From: JBDTGE01 sp050742975
Lineage (GTDB): Bacteria > Actinomycetota > Actinomycetes > Mycobacteriales > Jatrophihabitantaceae
Assembly: GCA_050742975.1 (NCBI GenBank)
Contig: JBOGDQ010000160.1
Location: forward strand, 1 to 24,222
Reading direction: 5' to 3'
DNA: 24,222 nt
Shown: positions 1-11,266 of the stretch, in pieces
Numbering within the stretch: the stretch's first letter is position 1
Layout of the letters: every line of letters starts with the position of its first letter
Translations under genes and position numbers: made by a program
The notes under the pieces: model-generated
What the model was told of the DNA's origin: nothing
Database searches by the model: none
The model's input: the letters and a program-made list of their open reading frames with translations, nothing else

Positions 1-2834
1 TCGGTGTCCGGGTTCAGCCGCAGCGCCGCGAAGTGCCAGCGGACTGACTCCCAGGCGCCGCGGGCGGTGATGCCCATCTTCTTGTGGTCGTATCCCTCGG
101 AGCCGCCGGAGGCGAACGCGTCGCCGAGCCAGTAGCCGTACCTGATGGCGATCGCGTTGGCCACGTCGGAGAACGTCGCCGTCCCCTTGTCGGCGGCGAC
201 GACCAGGTACGGGTCGTCGCCGTCAAGCCGGACCACGCCGGACGGCGGTACCACGGCGTCGCCGACGATGTTGTCGGTGACGTCGAGCATCGCGCTGATG
301 AACGTCCGGTAGCAGGCGAGCACCTCCGCCTGGTACGCGTCCCTGTCGGCCGGGTCGGGCAGGTGCTTGCAGACGAACCCGCCCTTCGCGCCGGACGGGA
401 CGATGACCGAGTTCTTGACCTCCTGCGCCTTGACCAGGCCAAGGACCTCGGTGCGGAAGTCCTCGGGCCGTTCCGACCAGCGCAGGCCGCCGCGCGCGAC
501 CGCGCCGAAGCGCAGGTGCACGCCCTCGACGCGGGGCGAGTACACCCAGATCTCGAACTGCGGACGCGGCTCGGGCAGGTCGGGGATCTGGCGCGGGTTC
601 AGCTTGATCGCCAGCGCCCCGCGGCGGCTTCCCTCGGAATCGGTCCGGTACGCGTTGGTGCGCAGCGTGGCCCGGACCAGGCCGAGCATCGAGCGCAGGA
701 TCTGGTCCTGGTCCAGGCTGGCGACCTCGGCAAGCTGCTCCTCCATCGCCGCGATCGCCGGCTCGATCGCGGTGTCGCCCGCACCCTCGCGGGCCGGGTC
801 GAAGCGCGACTCGAACAGCGTGACGATCCCGGCCGCGATGCCCGGGTGGTCGGCCAGCGCCTGCTCGATGTAGCCCTGGCTGAACGTGGTGCCGGCCTGG
901 CGCAGGTATTTCGCGTACGCGCGCAGGATGTTCGCCTGCCACCATGTCATGCCGGTGCGCACGACCAGCGCGTTGAACCCGTCCTGCTCGATCTCCTCGC
1001 GCCACAGCAGCCGCAGCGCGTCGACCACGTGCGCCGCACGCTCGTCGTCGAACTGGACGCCGGCTGGCAGCCGCAGCCCGAAGTCGTAGATCCAGATGTC
1101 CTCGGCGTCGGGCAGCTCGATCTCGTAGGGGCGCTCGTCCAGGACCTCGATCCCCATCTGGGTGAAGATCGGCAGCGCCCGGGCGAGCGAGACTGCTTGG
1201 CCGGTGCGGAACACCTTCAGCCGGCGGTCGGCGTCCTCGTCCTCGTCGGTCGGCGTGTACAGCTCGAAGGCCAGCCCGTCCTCGGCCGGCAGCCGGTCCA
1301 GGATCACCAGATCGCGCGCCGCGACCTCGGCGGTGAAGTCCTCCTTGTACGCCTCCGGCACCGCGCCGGTGAACCTGCCGATGAGCCGGTCGGCCTCGTC
1401 CTCGCCGCAGGTGTCCGCCAGCAGGTCGGTGAGGTCGTCGCTCCAGCGGCGGGTCACCCTGCCGACCTCAGTCTCGACGAGCGAGCGGTCGGGGGAGGCG
1501 GGCTGGGTACCAGGGCGAACCGCGATCAGGAACTGCATCCGGGCCAGGTCCAGCTCCACGATGCGGTCATCGCGGCCGATCAGCTCACCCGGCCAGTTGT
1601 GCATGATCACTTGCTTGACCCGGCGCCGGGTCTCGGGGCCGAACCGCTCGGCCTGGAAGTAGACCAGCACGCTGACGAAGTCGCGGTTGAGGTGGATCCG
1701 CGCGAACACGCCGACCGTCTTGTGCTCGGCCTTGTCGACGACCAGTTGCGCCAGGCGCAGCAGGTCACCGGTCGGCGCCTCCAGCAGCTCGTCCCTCGGC
1801 AGGGTGCGCAGCGCGGCAAGCAGCCGGCGCCCGGTGTGGCTGTCGGCGCGGACACCGGAGCGCAGCAGGATCTCCGCGATCCGGCGGCGCACCACCGGCA
1901 CCCGCCCGACGATGCCGTCCTCGGCGTTGGTGATCAGACCCAGGAAGACGTGGATCATCTGTCCGCCGTGCGTCGCTGGGGTGACCACGGTGACGCAGTC
2001 GTAACGGACCGAGCGGCGCACCGTCGACACCAGGGGCGACTTGAAGATCACCAGCGGCGCACCGCTGCGGTAGGCCGGCAGCAGCTCGAGCGGCGAGATC
2101 CGCGCGGCACCGCGGAGCACCCCCTCGGCATCGACGTCCTGTGCCTGGGTGCGCGGGTTCGCCAGCTCGTTCGGCGAGTAGGCCGCGTGACCCAGGATCA
2201 TGTAGTTGCCGTCGGCCAGCCAGCGCAGCAGCTCACCGGCCTCCTCGCTCGTCTCCCGGTCGAACTCACCCGGATCGGCGGCGAGCTCGTCGGCCAGCTT
2301 GCGGATCCGCGCGTACATGGCCGGCGCGTCGGCGACCGCGTGGTGCACGTCGCCCAGCACCCGCAGCAGGTTCTCCCGCAGCTCGCCCTGCTGGGTGGCG
2401 GGGATGTCGCCGAGCTCCACGTACATCCACGACTCGACGATGGCACCGGTGGGGACGTCGGCGTTGTCGTCGATGTCCATGACCTGGGTAATCACGCCGG
2501 ACGGGTCCCGCTGCACCACGATCTGCGGGTGCAGCACCCGCTCGGCCGGCCTGCCGCACCGCTCCAGCTCGGCCCGCACCGAGTCCACCAGGTACGCGGC
2601 GTCGACCGTGACGACCTCGACCACGGTCGTCTCCGCGTCCACGTCCCGGACCCGCAGGAGCATCTCGCCCGGCTTGCGGACGGCGCCGAACGCGAGGTTC
2701 TCCCGCGCGATGAGCTCCAGTGCGGCGTCATCGCGTCCGGGCAACTGGCTGGACGCGTGGGCCAGATAGCGCCGGGCGAAGATGTCTGCGTCGACTCCGG
2801 CCGGGGCCGAGATACCCGGATGGGTGTCGGTCAT
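1..2834 (-). CDS. gdh: NAD-specific glutamate dehydrogenase, large (about 180 kDa) class, C-terminal part outside window
   Basis: This enzyme oxidatively deaminates glutamate to 2-oxoglutarate and ammonia with NAD+, in the cytoplasm. The minus-strand frame is open from the ATG at 2834 to the window edge (about 944 codons). Family members are about 1,600 residues, so the C-terminal 40% is missing because of the window edge. The N-terminal regulatory part includes LLRWLADGNYMILG. The dehydrogenase core starts near residue 780 with GGLRWSERPEDFRTEV, then SGAKGGF, VVAADKGTATFSD and GYDHKKMGITARGAWESV, all hallmarks of this class. A GAGGTG ribosome site lies six bases before the ATG, which fixes the start. 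The gene is divergent from malic enzyme across 169 bp. Together they would link glutamate carbon, through the TCA cycle, to pyruvate (inference). The long plus-strand frame opposite it is a shadow. Confidence 0.95.
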   Translation of the reverse strand, partial: MTDTHPGISAPAGVDADIFARRYLAHASSQLPGRDDAALELIARENLAFGAVRKPGEMLLRVRDVDAETTVVEVVTVDAAYLVDSVRAELERCGRPAERVLHPQIVVQRDPSGVITQVMDIDDNADVPTGAIVESWMYVELGDIPATQQGELRENLLRVLGDVHHAVADAPAMYARIRKLADELAADPGEFDRETSEEAGELLRWLADGNYMILGHAAYSPNELANPRTQAQDVDAEGVLRGAARISPLELLPAYRSGAPLVIFKSPLVSTVRRSVRYDCVTVVTPATHGGQMIHVFLGLITNAEDGIVGRVPVVRRRIAEILLRSGVRADSHTGRRLLAALRTLPRDELLEAPTGDLLRLAQLVVDKAEHKTVGVFARIHLNRDFVSVLVYFQAERFGPETRRRVKQVIMHNWPGELIGRDDRIVELDLARMQFLIAVRPGTQPASPDRSLVETEVGRVTRRWSDDLTDLLADTCGEDEADRLIGRFTGAVPEAYKEDFTAEVAARDLVILDRLPAEDGLAFELYTPTDEDEDADRRLKVFRTGQAVSLARALPIFTQMGIEVLDERPYEIELPDAEDIWIYDFGLRLPAGVQFDDERAAHVVDALRLLWREEIEQDGFNALVVRTGMTWWQANILRAYAKYLRQAGTTFSQGYIEQALADHPGIAAGIVTLFESRFDPAREGAGDTAIEPAIAAMEEQLAEVASLDQDQILRSMLGLVRATLRTNAYRTDSEGSRRGALAIKLNPRQIPDLPEPRPQFEIWVYSPRVEGVHLRFGAVARGGLRWSERPEDFRTEVLGLVKAQEVKNSVIVPSGAKGGFVCKHLPDPADRDAYQAEVLACYRTFISAMLDVTDNIVGDAVVPPSGVVRLDGDDPYLVVAADKGTATFSDVANAIAIRYGYWLGDAFASGGSEGYDHKKMGITARGAWESVRWHFAALRLNPDT

Positions 2835-3003
2835 TGCGGTCACCTCGTCGTGACGTGCGCGATAGGGCTGGCACCGTTCATCCTTGCACCAGTTCCCCAG
2901 CCCGATGCGGCTGCCTCCGCGATCAGCGGGGGATCCGCGCGCCGCCCGGGGTGAACTGACACGATGGGCCGATGAGCGCTTGCGCGAAGAGCAGGAGAGC
3001 ACA

Positions 3004-4449
<1,446 letters not shown>

Positions 4450-6538
4450 GTCCACCCGGCGCCGTCGCGGCATGACCAGGTAGGCGGCGACATACAGGGC
4501 ACCGGCGATCACCAGCAGCGCGCGGTAGCCGAACACGAGCGACAGGTACTCCAGGCAGCCGCCGACGATGGCACCGAGCAGGTTCGTCCCGAAGGCCAGC
4601 GGCGCGTCGGCGGTCGCCGAGAAGCGTTTGGCGAAGATCACGTTCGCCGCGAAGATCGGTAGGAAGCTGATCACGATCGCGAGCAGCGCCCGCAACGGCA
4701 GCGCCAGCGTGAGCAGCCAGGACGCGGGCACCACCCAGCTCAGCGCCAGCCCGGCGAGCAACACCGCGTACATGACGACCAGCGGCGGCGTCGGAATGCG
4801 ATGGGTGAGCTCGACGGCGGCGAGCACGGCGAGCAGCACGCCACCGAACACCAGCGCGTTGACGATCCAGGTCGTGCCGAACAGCAGCGCGAAACCGGTC
4901 ACGCTCTTGGTCTCCATCAGCAGAAACGCAGACCCCAGCAGGAACAGATCGCGGTAGGACCACATGCCACGCAACTGGCCGCGCAACCGCCGGCCCGCGC
5001 CCGCTCCGCCGGACGCGGCGTTGAGCGCGAGGACGAAGCCGATCGCGAGCACGCTGCCGAGGATGATCAGGGCCAGCGTCGTGCGGTACAGGGAGGGGAT
5101 CGTGCTGGTCTCCAGGTACAGGAACGGCTTGTCGTCCGTCGCCGGCGGTGGCGTGTCCGCCGCGCGCACCCACGGCGTGGCGCACCTCTGATCCGCGGTC
5201 GTGAGCCCCGCGGTCATCACGGCCAGGGCGCTGGCGCTCGGGTCCGCGTACACGCAGGGCGCGTGCCCGAACACGTCGTCGAGAGTCCCCGCCAGCCGGT
5301 CGACGAGCCACTTCTGGCGGTAGAAGTTGTACATCGAGAAGGCGCCGCCCGGAGCGAGATGGGCGCGCGCGGCCTGCACCGACTGCTTGGTGAACAGGTA
5401 GCTCTCCAGCCGCAGCGAGCTGGCCCCGGACACCAGGGTGAGCGAGTCCGGCAGCGCGTAGATGATCAGATCGAACTTCTTCGAGGTGGTCTCCAGGAAG
5501 GCCCGCCCGTCGTTGATGTGGGTGCTCACCCGCGGGTTGGAGTAGACGTGGTCCGGGTTGTGCTGGCGCCCGAACCGCAGCAGCGTCGGGTCAATCTCGA
5601 CAGCGTCCACATGCTTTGCGCCGTGCGCGAGCGCGATCGCGACGTCCGTGCCGGTGCCGGCACCGATGATCAGAACGTTGCCCGGCGGCCGCGGCGTCTG
5701 GGCATAGGTCTGCAGGTAGAACGGCTCCTGCGCCGACCGCAGCGCTCCCGACGTGAGCCGCTGGTGCGGGATGCCGTTGACGTCGATGCTCCACGTCTGC
5801 TGGCCGTCGGTGATGACGCTTGTGGTCGAGACCTTGTAATAAGGCGACCAGAAATCACCCGTGTCATGCCGCAGCGGGTACACGAACATCACCAGCAGCG
5901 CGACGAGCAGCGTGACGCTCACCGAACTGGCCGGCCGGCCCAGCAGCGCGATGAACAGCACGCCGACGATCGCGAACCAGACGAGCGGCGGGGCGTCGAG
6001 GAACGACAGCCCGGTGAACACCACGATGCCGAGCAGGCTGCCGAGCAGGTCGAGGCGGTAGGCCTCCAGCCGTTCCAGCTGGCTGAAGCACGAGCCGACG
6101 ATCTCGCCCGGCCCGGACAGGACGGCGGCGACGGCGAGGAAGACGGCGGGCAGGGTCAGCCAGATCGGGGGACCGGTCGTCGCGCCGCTGGCGAAGAAGA
6201 TCAGCTGGTCACTGTTCTTGTCGACCTGCACCGGGAAGGCGCTGACGAAGCCGATCAGGCCGAGCAGCACCACCAGCGAGTGCAGCGGCATCGGCCGCAG
6301 GCCACGGTTCGGCGCGGCGGCGCGCAGGAAGCCCAGTCCGATGCCGAGGAACGAACCCATCAACACGAAGTTCGAGAAGTAGGAGAGATGGACGATGTTC
6401 GCGCCGAGCCAGCGGATCAGGGCCAACTCGAGAAACAGCATCAGCGCGCTCGCCAGCAGCAGCCGGACCCGAACAGTCATGCGGGCATTCCTACCAGTGC
6501 TGGCGTAAAAGCCCTATGTTCGCCGCGGATCGGGTGGG

Positions 6539-7600
6539 TCAGCGCGGAGCGAGTTCGCGGGCGGCCGCGAGCAACCGGTCGTTCTCCTCGGCGTTGCTTA
6601 TCGTGACCCGTGCCCCGGAGCCGGCGAAGGCCCGGACGATCACCTTCCGATGCTCACAGCCGGCCGCCCAGTCCGCCGTGGCCTCGCCGAGCGGGAACCA
6701 GACGAAGTTGGCCTGCGTCGGCGGTACCTCGTAGCCGATCGCGAGCAGCTCGCCGTGCACGCGCTCGCGTTCGGCGACGATGTCGCGGACCCGCTGCATC
6801 AGCTGGTCCTCGGCCTCGGGTTCCAGGCACGCCAACGCCGCCTGCTGCGCGACGGTGGTGACCGCGAACGGCACCTGCGTCTGGCGCAGTGCGCGCGTCA
6901 GCGCCGGGTCGGCCGCGATCGCGTAGCCGACGCGCAGGCCGGCCAGCCCGTACGCCTTGGAGAACGTCCGGAGCACGACGACGTTCGGGTGCTCGGCCAG
7001 CAGCGTCGTGCCGTCCGGGACGTCCGGGTCGGTGACGAACTCGCGGTACGCCTCGTCGAGCGCGATCACGACGTGCTCGGGCACCCGGCGCAGGAACGCG
7101 ATCAGCTCGTCCCGACGAACCGCGGTTCCGGTCGGGTTGTTCGGGTTGCAGACGAAGACGAGACGGGTCTTGCCGGTGATCGCGTCGGCCATCGCGTCGA
7201 GGTCGTGGACGTGCGCGCGCAGCGGGACCTGGACCGAGGACGCCCCGCTGACCGCGGTGATGATCGGGTACGCCTCGAACGAGCGCCAGCCGTAGATCAC
7301 CTCGTCGTCCGCGTCGGCGACGGCCTGGACGAGCTGCGTGCACAGCGACACCGAACCGCAGCCGACGGCCACCCGTCCGGTGTCGACGCCGAACCTGCCC
7401 GCGAGCACGCCGGTGAGCTCGGCCGACCCGTTGTCCGGGTAGCGGTTGGCGTCGGCGGCCGCGGCCGCGATCCGGTCGACCACGTGGGGAAGCAGGGGAT
7501 AGGGCGTCTCGTTGCTGGCCAGCTTGATCGCGCCGGGCACGGTCCGGCCCGGGACGTAGGCCGGCAGGGTGCCGAGGACCGGCCGCAGGTTCACGGTCAT
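6539..7600 (-). CDS. pat: aromatic amino acid / histidinol-phosphate type aminotransferase (Pat, HisC2-like)
   Basis: This is a fold-type I PLP aminotransferase of 353 residues. Key features are ASNETPYP (28-35), NRYPDNG (52-58), GCGSVSLC (80-87), NPNNPTG (152-158), DEAY (182-185) and the PLP lysine in RTFSKAYGLAGLRVGY (Lys215). A substrate-carboxylate arginine is likely in GARVTIS (Arg331). Length and these motifs closely match the mycobacterial HisC2/Pat protein as I remember it. That protein transaminates aromatic 2-oxo acids and may also accept histidinol phosphate. The neighbourhood (4-hydroxyphenylpyruvate dioxygenase upstream, prephenate dehydratase nearby, no his genes in view) favours an aromatic role, such as tyrosine to 4-hydroxyphenylpyruvate or phenylpyruvate to phenylalanine. 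Its ATG overlaps the helicase stop as ATGA, indicating translational coupling. A true HisC role cannot be excluded. Confidence 0.9.
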   Translation of the reverse strand: MTVNLRPVLGTLPAYVPGRTVPGAIKLASNETPYPLLPHVVDRIAAAAADANRYPDNGSAELTGVLAGRFGVDTGRVAVGCGSVSLCTQLVQAVADADDEVIYGWRSFEAYPIITAVSGASSVQVPLRAHVHDLDAMADAITGKTRLVFVCNPNNPTGTAVRRDELIAFLRRVPEHVVIALDEAYREFVTDPDVPDGTTLLAEHPNVVVLRTFSKAYGLAGLRVGYAIAADPALTRALRQTQVPFAVTTVAQQAALACLEPEAEDQLMQRVRDIVAERERVHGELLAIGYEVPPTQANFVWFPLGEATADWAAGCEHRKVIVRAFAGSGARVTISNAEENDRLLAAARELAPR

Positions 7601-9273
7601 TGCTTCGCTCCTGGTTGGTCGTGGCGCGGCCGGTACCGCTCCACCTTGGCCTTGCGGCCCTTGATCAACGTCTGCTGCAGCGCACCGATCACCTCGGTGA
7701 CCGCCGACTCCGGGATCTCGACGATCGAGAACTTGTGGGTGATCTCGATGGCGCCGATCTGCCGGCCGGACAGGCTGGACTCGTTGGCGATCGCGCCCAC
7801 GAGATCCTGCGGGCGGATCTTGGCGGCGTGCCCGAGGCTGACGAAGATGCGGCTCGTCGGACCGCTCGCGGCCGGTCCACGTGCCGGTTTCCCCTTGCCC
7901 GCAGGCCGATCGCCCCTCGACGACTCTCTCGGCACGGCGATATCGGGGATCTCGTCCTCTGCCTCGGCCACGCCGTTCGCCTCGTGCGCGAGCTTGACGG
8001 CGGCGAGCGCGACCTCCATCAGGTCGAAGTCGTCGGTCAACGTGTCGACGACGACCCGGTACTGCTCGTAGTCCGCCTCCTGCAGCGTCTCGTGCATCGC
8101 AGCCCGGGTCAGCTCCAGGCGGCGGGTACGCAGGTCGGCAACCGTGGGCAGCTTCTCGACGTCGATGCTCTGCTTCGTCGCCTTCTCGATCGTCTTGAGC
8201 AGCCGGTGCTGACGCGGCTCGATGAGCGTGATCGCGACGCCCTCGCGCCCGGCGCGGCCGACCCGTCCGATGCGGTGCACGTACGAGTCCGGCGCGGACG
8301 GCACGTCGTAGTTGACGACGTGGGTGAGCTGGTCGATGTCCAGTCCGCGCGCCGCGACGTCGGTGGCGACCAGCAGTTCGGCGGCGCCGCTGCGCACCCG
8401 CTGCATGACCTTGTCGCGCTGGTCCTGCGTCATGCCGCCGTGCAGCGCCTCGGCGCGGTACCCGCGGGCGGTGAGCGTCTCGCTGAGCGTGTCCACCTCC
8501 TCGCGGGTGCGGCAGAACACGAGGGCTGCACTCGGGCTCTCGACGTCCAGCAGCCGGCCCAGCGCCGACGGCTTGTGGGCGCGGGGGACCAGGTACGCGA
8601 CCTGGCGCACGCGCGCTGAGGCGGCGTCCTTGCCCTCGCGGTGGATCTTCACCTTGACCGGGTCGCGTAGGTAGCGCTTCACCAGGCCGTTGATGCGTGC
8701 CGGCATGGTGGCCGAGAACAGCACGGTCTGCCGCTCGGCCGGCACCGCTTCGAGGATCGACTCGATGTCCTCGGCGAAGCCCATGTCCAGCATCTCGTCG
8801 GCCTCGTCCAGCACGACGATCCGCAGCTCGTCGGTGTTCAGGGTCTTGCGGGTGAGATGGTCGATGGCGCGGCCGGGGGTGGCCACGACGACGTCGACGC
8901 CGGACTCCAACGCCCGGATCTGCCGAAGGATCGGCTGGCCGCCGTAGATCGGCAGCACCCGCGCGCCGAGCTCGCGGCCGTACCGGTGGATCGCCTCGGA
9001 CACCTGGATCGCCAGCTCGCGCGTGGGCACCAGGATCAGCGCGTACGGACGGCGTCCGCCCGGCCGGTGCGAGTGCAGAATGGGCAGCGCGAACGCGGCC
9101 GTCTTGCCGGTGCCCGTCGCCGCCTGGCCCAGCAGGTCATGGCCGGCCAGGACCGGCGGGATCGCCTCCCGCTGGATCGGCGTCGGCTCCTCGTACCCCA
9201 GCCCCTCCAGCGCCCGCTGCAGCTCCGGCCGAAGATCCAGCTCAGCAAAGGTGAACGCGGCGGCAGAAGTCAC
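7597..9273 (-). CDS. deaD: DEAD-box ATP-dependent RNA helicase with DbpA-type RNA-binding domain
   Basis: This 558-residue protein should unwind RNA duplexes using ATP, in ribosome assembly, RNA decay or cold adaptation. Visible motifs in order: Q motif around 8-34, AATGTGKT (51-58), PTRELA (83-88), GG (111-112), ATPGR (131-135), DEAD (156-159), SAT (187-189), LVFCRT (251-256), ATDVAARGLD (303-312) and HRIGRVGRAG (333-342). The last usually has Thr where Val338 stands. A linker rich in Gly, Pro and charged residues (about 447-472) leads to a DbpA/CsdA-type RNA-binding domain (about 475-548), then a short basic tail. The start is a GTG at 9273, 22 bp after the dioxygenase stop. The upstream run GGAAGAGTGGGGAC may serve as the ribosome site. 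It lies between two tyrosine-pathway genes on the same strand, an unexpected place for a helicase. Confidence 0.94.
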   Translation of the reverse strand: MTSAAAFTFAELDLRPELQRALEGLGYEEPTPIQREAIPPVLAGHDLLGQAATGTGKTAAFALPILHSHRPGGRRPYALILVPTRELAIQVSEAIHRYGRELGARVLPIYGGQPILRQIRALESGVDVVVATPGRAIDHLTRKTLNTDELRIVVLDEADEMLDMGFAEDIESILEAVPAERQTVLFSATMPARINGLVKRYLRDPVKVKIHREGKDAASARVRQVAYLVPRAHKPSALGRLLDVESPSAALVFCRTREEVDTLSETLTARGYRAEALHGGMTQDQRDKVMQRVRSGAAELLVATDVAARGLDIDQLTHVVNYDVPSAPDSYVHRIGRVGRAGREGVAITLIEPRQHRLLKTIEKATKQSIDVEKLPTVADLRTRRLELTRAAMHETLQEADYEQYRVVVDTLTDDFDLMEVALAAVKLAHEANGVAEAEDEIPDIAVPRESSRGDRPAGKGKPARGPAASGPTSRIFVSLGHAAKIRPQDLVGAIANESSLSGRQIGAIEITHKFSIVEIPESAVTEVIGALQQTLIKGRKAKVERYRPRHDQPGAKQ

Positions 9274-9295
9274 GTCCCCACTCTTCCATCCCGCG

Positions 9296-10489
9296 TCACA
9301 GATTCCCGCGGAGCTCCTGTTCGCGCTCGATGGCCTCGAACAGGGCCTTGAAGTTGCCCTTGCCGAAGCCCAGTGACCCGTGCCGCTCGATCAGCTCGAA
9401 GAACACGGTGGGACGGTCGCCGACCGGCTTGGTGAAGATCTGCAGCAGATAACCGTCCTCGTCCCGGTCGACCAGGATGTTGCGGGCCTTGAGCTCCTCG
9501 ATCGGAACGCGCACCTTGCCGATCCGCTCGCGCAGCTCCGCGTCGTCGTAGTACGAGTCGGGCGTGTCCAGGAACTCGACTCCACGTGCCCGCAGCTCGT
9601 CGGTGGTGCGCAGGATGTCGTTCGTGGCCAGGGCGATGTGCTGGCAACCGGGGCCGGCGTAGAAGTCCAGGTACTCGTCGATCTGCGACTTGCGCTTGCC
9701 GGGCGAGGGCTCGTTCAGCGGGAACTTGACGCGGTGATTGCCGTTCGCGACGACCTTGCTCATCAGCGCCGAGTACTCGGTCGCGATGTCGTCGCCAATG
9801 AACTCGGCCATGTTCACGAAGCCCATGACCCGGTTGTAGAACTCGACCCACTCGTCCATCCGGCCCAGCTCGACGTTGCCGACGCAGTGGTCGACGGCCT
9901 GGAAAAGCCTCTTGTCGGGGGCCGTCATCGTCGAGGCCTTCTCCACCCAGCCGGGCAGATAGACGCCGGTGTAGCGGGAGCGGTCGATCAGGGTGTGCCG
10001 GGTCTGGCCGTACGCGGCGATGGCGGCCGTCCGGACCGTACCGTGCTCGTCGCTGACCTCGTGCGGCTCGTCGAGGATCGTGGCGCCCTGCGCGCGGGCG
10101 TGCTCGATGCACTTGTCGACGTCGGGCACCTCGAGCGCCAGGTCGACGACACCGTCGCCGTGCGCGCGGTGGTGGTCGGCGTACCGGCTGGCGGGGTCGA
10201 CCGCACCCAGGATCACGAAGCGGGCCGAGCCGGAGCGCAGGACGAAGCCCTTGTGGTCACGGTTGCCGGTCTCCGGGCCGGTGTAGCCGACCAGGGTCAT
10301 CCCGAACGCATGCTGGTAGAAGTGCGCGCTCTGGGTGGCATTTCCGGCCACGAACACCACCGCGTCCATCGCGGTGACCGGGAACGGGTCCTTCGCCTCG
10401 TCGTAGTCGACCAGGCCGACCAGCTGCTTCAGTCGCTCGACGGTGAGATCGGCGGCGCGCTCTTCCGGGGTCAGCTCAACGCTTGTCAT
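9296..10489 (-). CDS. hppD: 4-hydroxyphenylpyruvate dioxygenase
   Basis: This Fe(II)-dependent enzyme converts 4-hydroxyphenylpyruvate and O2 to homogentisate and CO2, the committed step of tyrosine breakdown and the entry to homogentisate-derived pigments. The 397-residue protein has two vicinal-oxygen-chelate halves. The three iron ligands are recognisable: His201 (VDHCVGNV), His284 (CQHIALATND) and Glu365 (FFELIER). Their spacing fits the family. The C-terminal lid GFGKGNFKALFEAIEREQ is also characteristic. I placed the start at the ATG at 10489 (MTSVELTPEER), because the 13 extra in-frame residues from 10528 do not look like the family N-terminus. It is the first gene of an apparent dioxygenase-helicase-aminotransferase operon. 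Homogentisate dioxygenase and fumarylacetoacetase are not in the window. Confidence 0.96.
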   Translation of the reverse strand: MTSVELTPEERAADLTVERLKQLVGLVDYDEAKDPFPVTAMDAVVFVAGNATQSAHFYQHAFGMTLVGYTGPETGNRDHKGFVLRSGSARFVILGAVDPASRYADHHRAHGDGVVDLALEVPDVDKCIEHARAQGATILDEPHEVSDEHGTVRTAAIAAYGQTRHTLIDRSRYTGVYLPGWVEKASTMTAPDKRLFQAVDHCVGNVELGRMDEWVEFYNRVMGFVNMAEFIGDDIATEYSALMSKVVANGNHRVKFPLNEPSPGKRKSQIDEYLDFYAGPGCQHIALATNDILRTTDELRARGVEFLDTPDSYYDDAELRERIGKVRVPIEELKARNILVDRDEDGYLLQIFTKPVGDRPTVFFELIERHGSLGFGKGNFKALFEAIEREQELRGNL

Positions 10490-10688
10490 GGCTCTAGCCT
10501 GCGAGATCCCCGCCGGGTGCGCAACCATGCATATCGATGGCAGACATTCTGCACAGTCTGTCTAGCGCTTTTCGACTTTAGCTGCGCATATTGTCCAGAG
10601 GGTGTTTCTCGCGAGAGGGTTCCGGTCGGGAGGCGCGTCCGGCCGTGTCGCGCCCGAAGTTCTCGCCGCCGCGCATAGCCTGAGCACG
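10490..10688. promoter_or_regulatory. divergent intergenic region between hppD and the DUF4446 gene, with nested dyads
   Basis: This 199 bp spacer is noticeably more AT-rich than its surroundings and should hold promoters for both directions. At 10540-10561 there are nested inverted repeats: GCAGA-cat-TCTGC (10540-10552), ACAG-t-CTGT (10553-10561), and CAGAC/GTCTG arms at 10541-10545 and 10556-10560. This is a plausible operator for a regulator of tyrosine catabolism, but no regulator gene lies in the window. I could not place convincing -35/-10 boxes. Confidence 0.4.
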
Positions 10689-11228
10689 ATGTCCACCTAC
10701 GTCGCGGTCTTCGCGCTCGTGCTCGCCTACGTCGCCCTCGTCGCGGCGTATATCGCGCTGCGCACGCTGGCCAAGCTGCGACGCGCGACGACCCTGCTCG
10801 CGCGCGGGACCGACGGTGGGCGCCCCCGCGAATCCCTGGTCGAGGCGACGACCCGCCACGCCGAGCTGACCGCGTCGGCGCTGGAGGAGATCGCCGGGCT
10901 GCGGACCTCCATCGAGACCGCCCGCGACGAGGCCCTGGCCGCGGCGCGGGCCGGTTCGGACGACGTGGCCGGCGTACTGCGCAACGTCGCGCTCGTGCGC
11001 TACGACGCGTTCACCGGCGTCTCCGGACGGATGTCGTTCTCGCTCGCCCTGCTGGACGAGCGCGGCGACGGCGTCACCATCAGCGCGATCGCCGGGCAGA
11101 GCGACACCCGCGTGTACGCCAAGGGGATCACGGCCGGCGCCGGCGAGAACGAGCTGTCCCCCGAGGAACAGCAGGCGGTGTCCGCGGCCCGGCGCAAGCA
11201 CCGCTCCGGCCTGCCCAGGGCGGGCTGA
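10689..11228 (+). CDS. DUF4446 family protein, membrane-anchored
   Basis: The protein of 179 residues has one N-terminal membrane helix (about residues 3-24, rich in Ala, Val, Leu and Tyr). A charged, probably coiled-coil segment follows (about 25-95). The conserved C-terminal domain contains VALVRYDAF, MSFSLALLDERGDGVTI and a TRVYAKGI-like strand, then LSPEEQQAV near the end. These are the signatures of DUF4446, a family of unknown function common in Actinobacteria and Firmicutes. The start is the ATG at 10689. The in-frame extension from 10602 is Gly/Arg-rich and would hide the membrane anchor, so I rejected it. It lies 38 bp before pheA on the same strand and may be co-transcribed with it. 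The function is not known and I do not assign one. Confidence 0.85.
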   Translation: MSTYVAVFALVLAYVALVAAYIALRTLAKLRRATTLLARGTDGGRPRESLVEATTRHAELTASALEEIAGLRTSIETARDEALAAARAGSDDVAGVLRNVALVRYDAFTGVSGRMSFSLALLDERGDGVTISAIAGQSDTRVYAKGITAGAGENELSPEEQQAVSAARRKHRSGLPRAG

Positions 11229-11266
11229 GTGTCGCTCCCGAGCACGAGGTGCGGGAAGCTGGGCCG

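Noticed and set aside
84..2954. 956-codon plus-strand open frame
   Set aside because: It is antisense to the glutamate dehydrogenase, whose motifs are unmistakable. The translation is monotonous Arg/Val/Asp/Gly, typical of high-GC shadow frames.
4801..6606. 601-codon plus-strand open frame
   Set aside because: It is antisense to the membrane SpeE-like gene. The product is low-complexity Arg/Glu/Gln/His with no domain.
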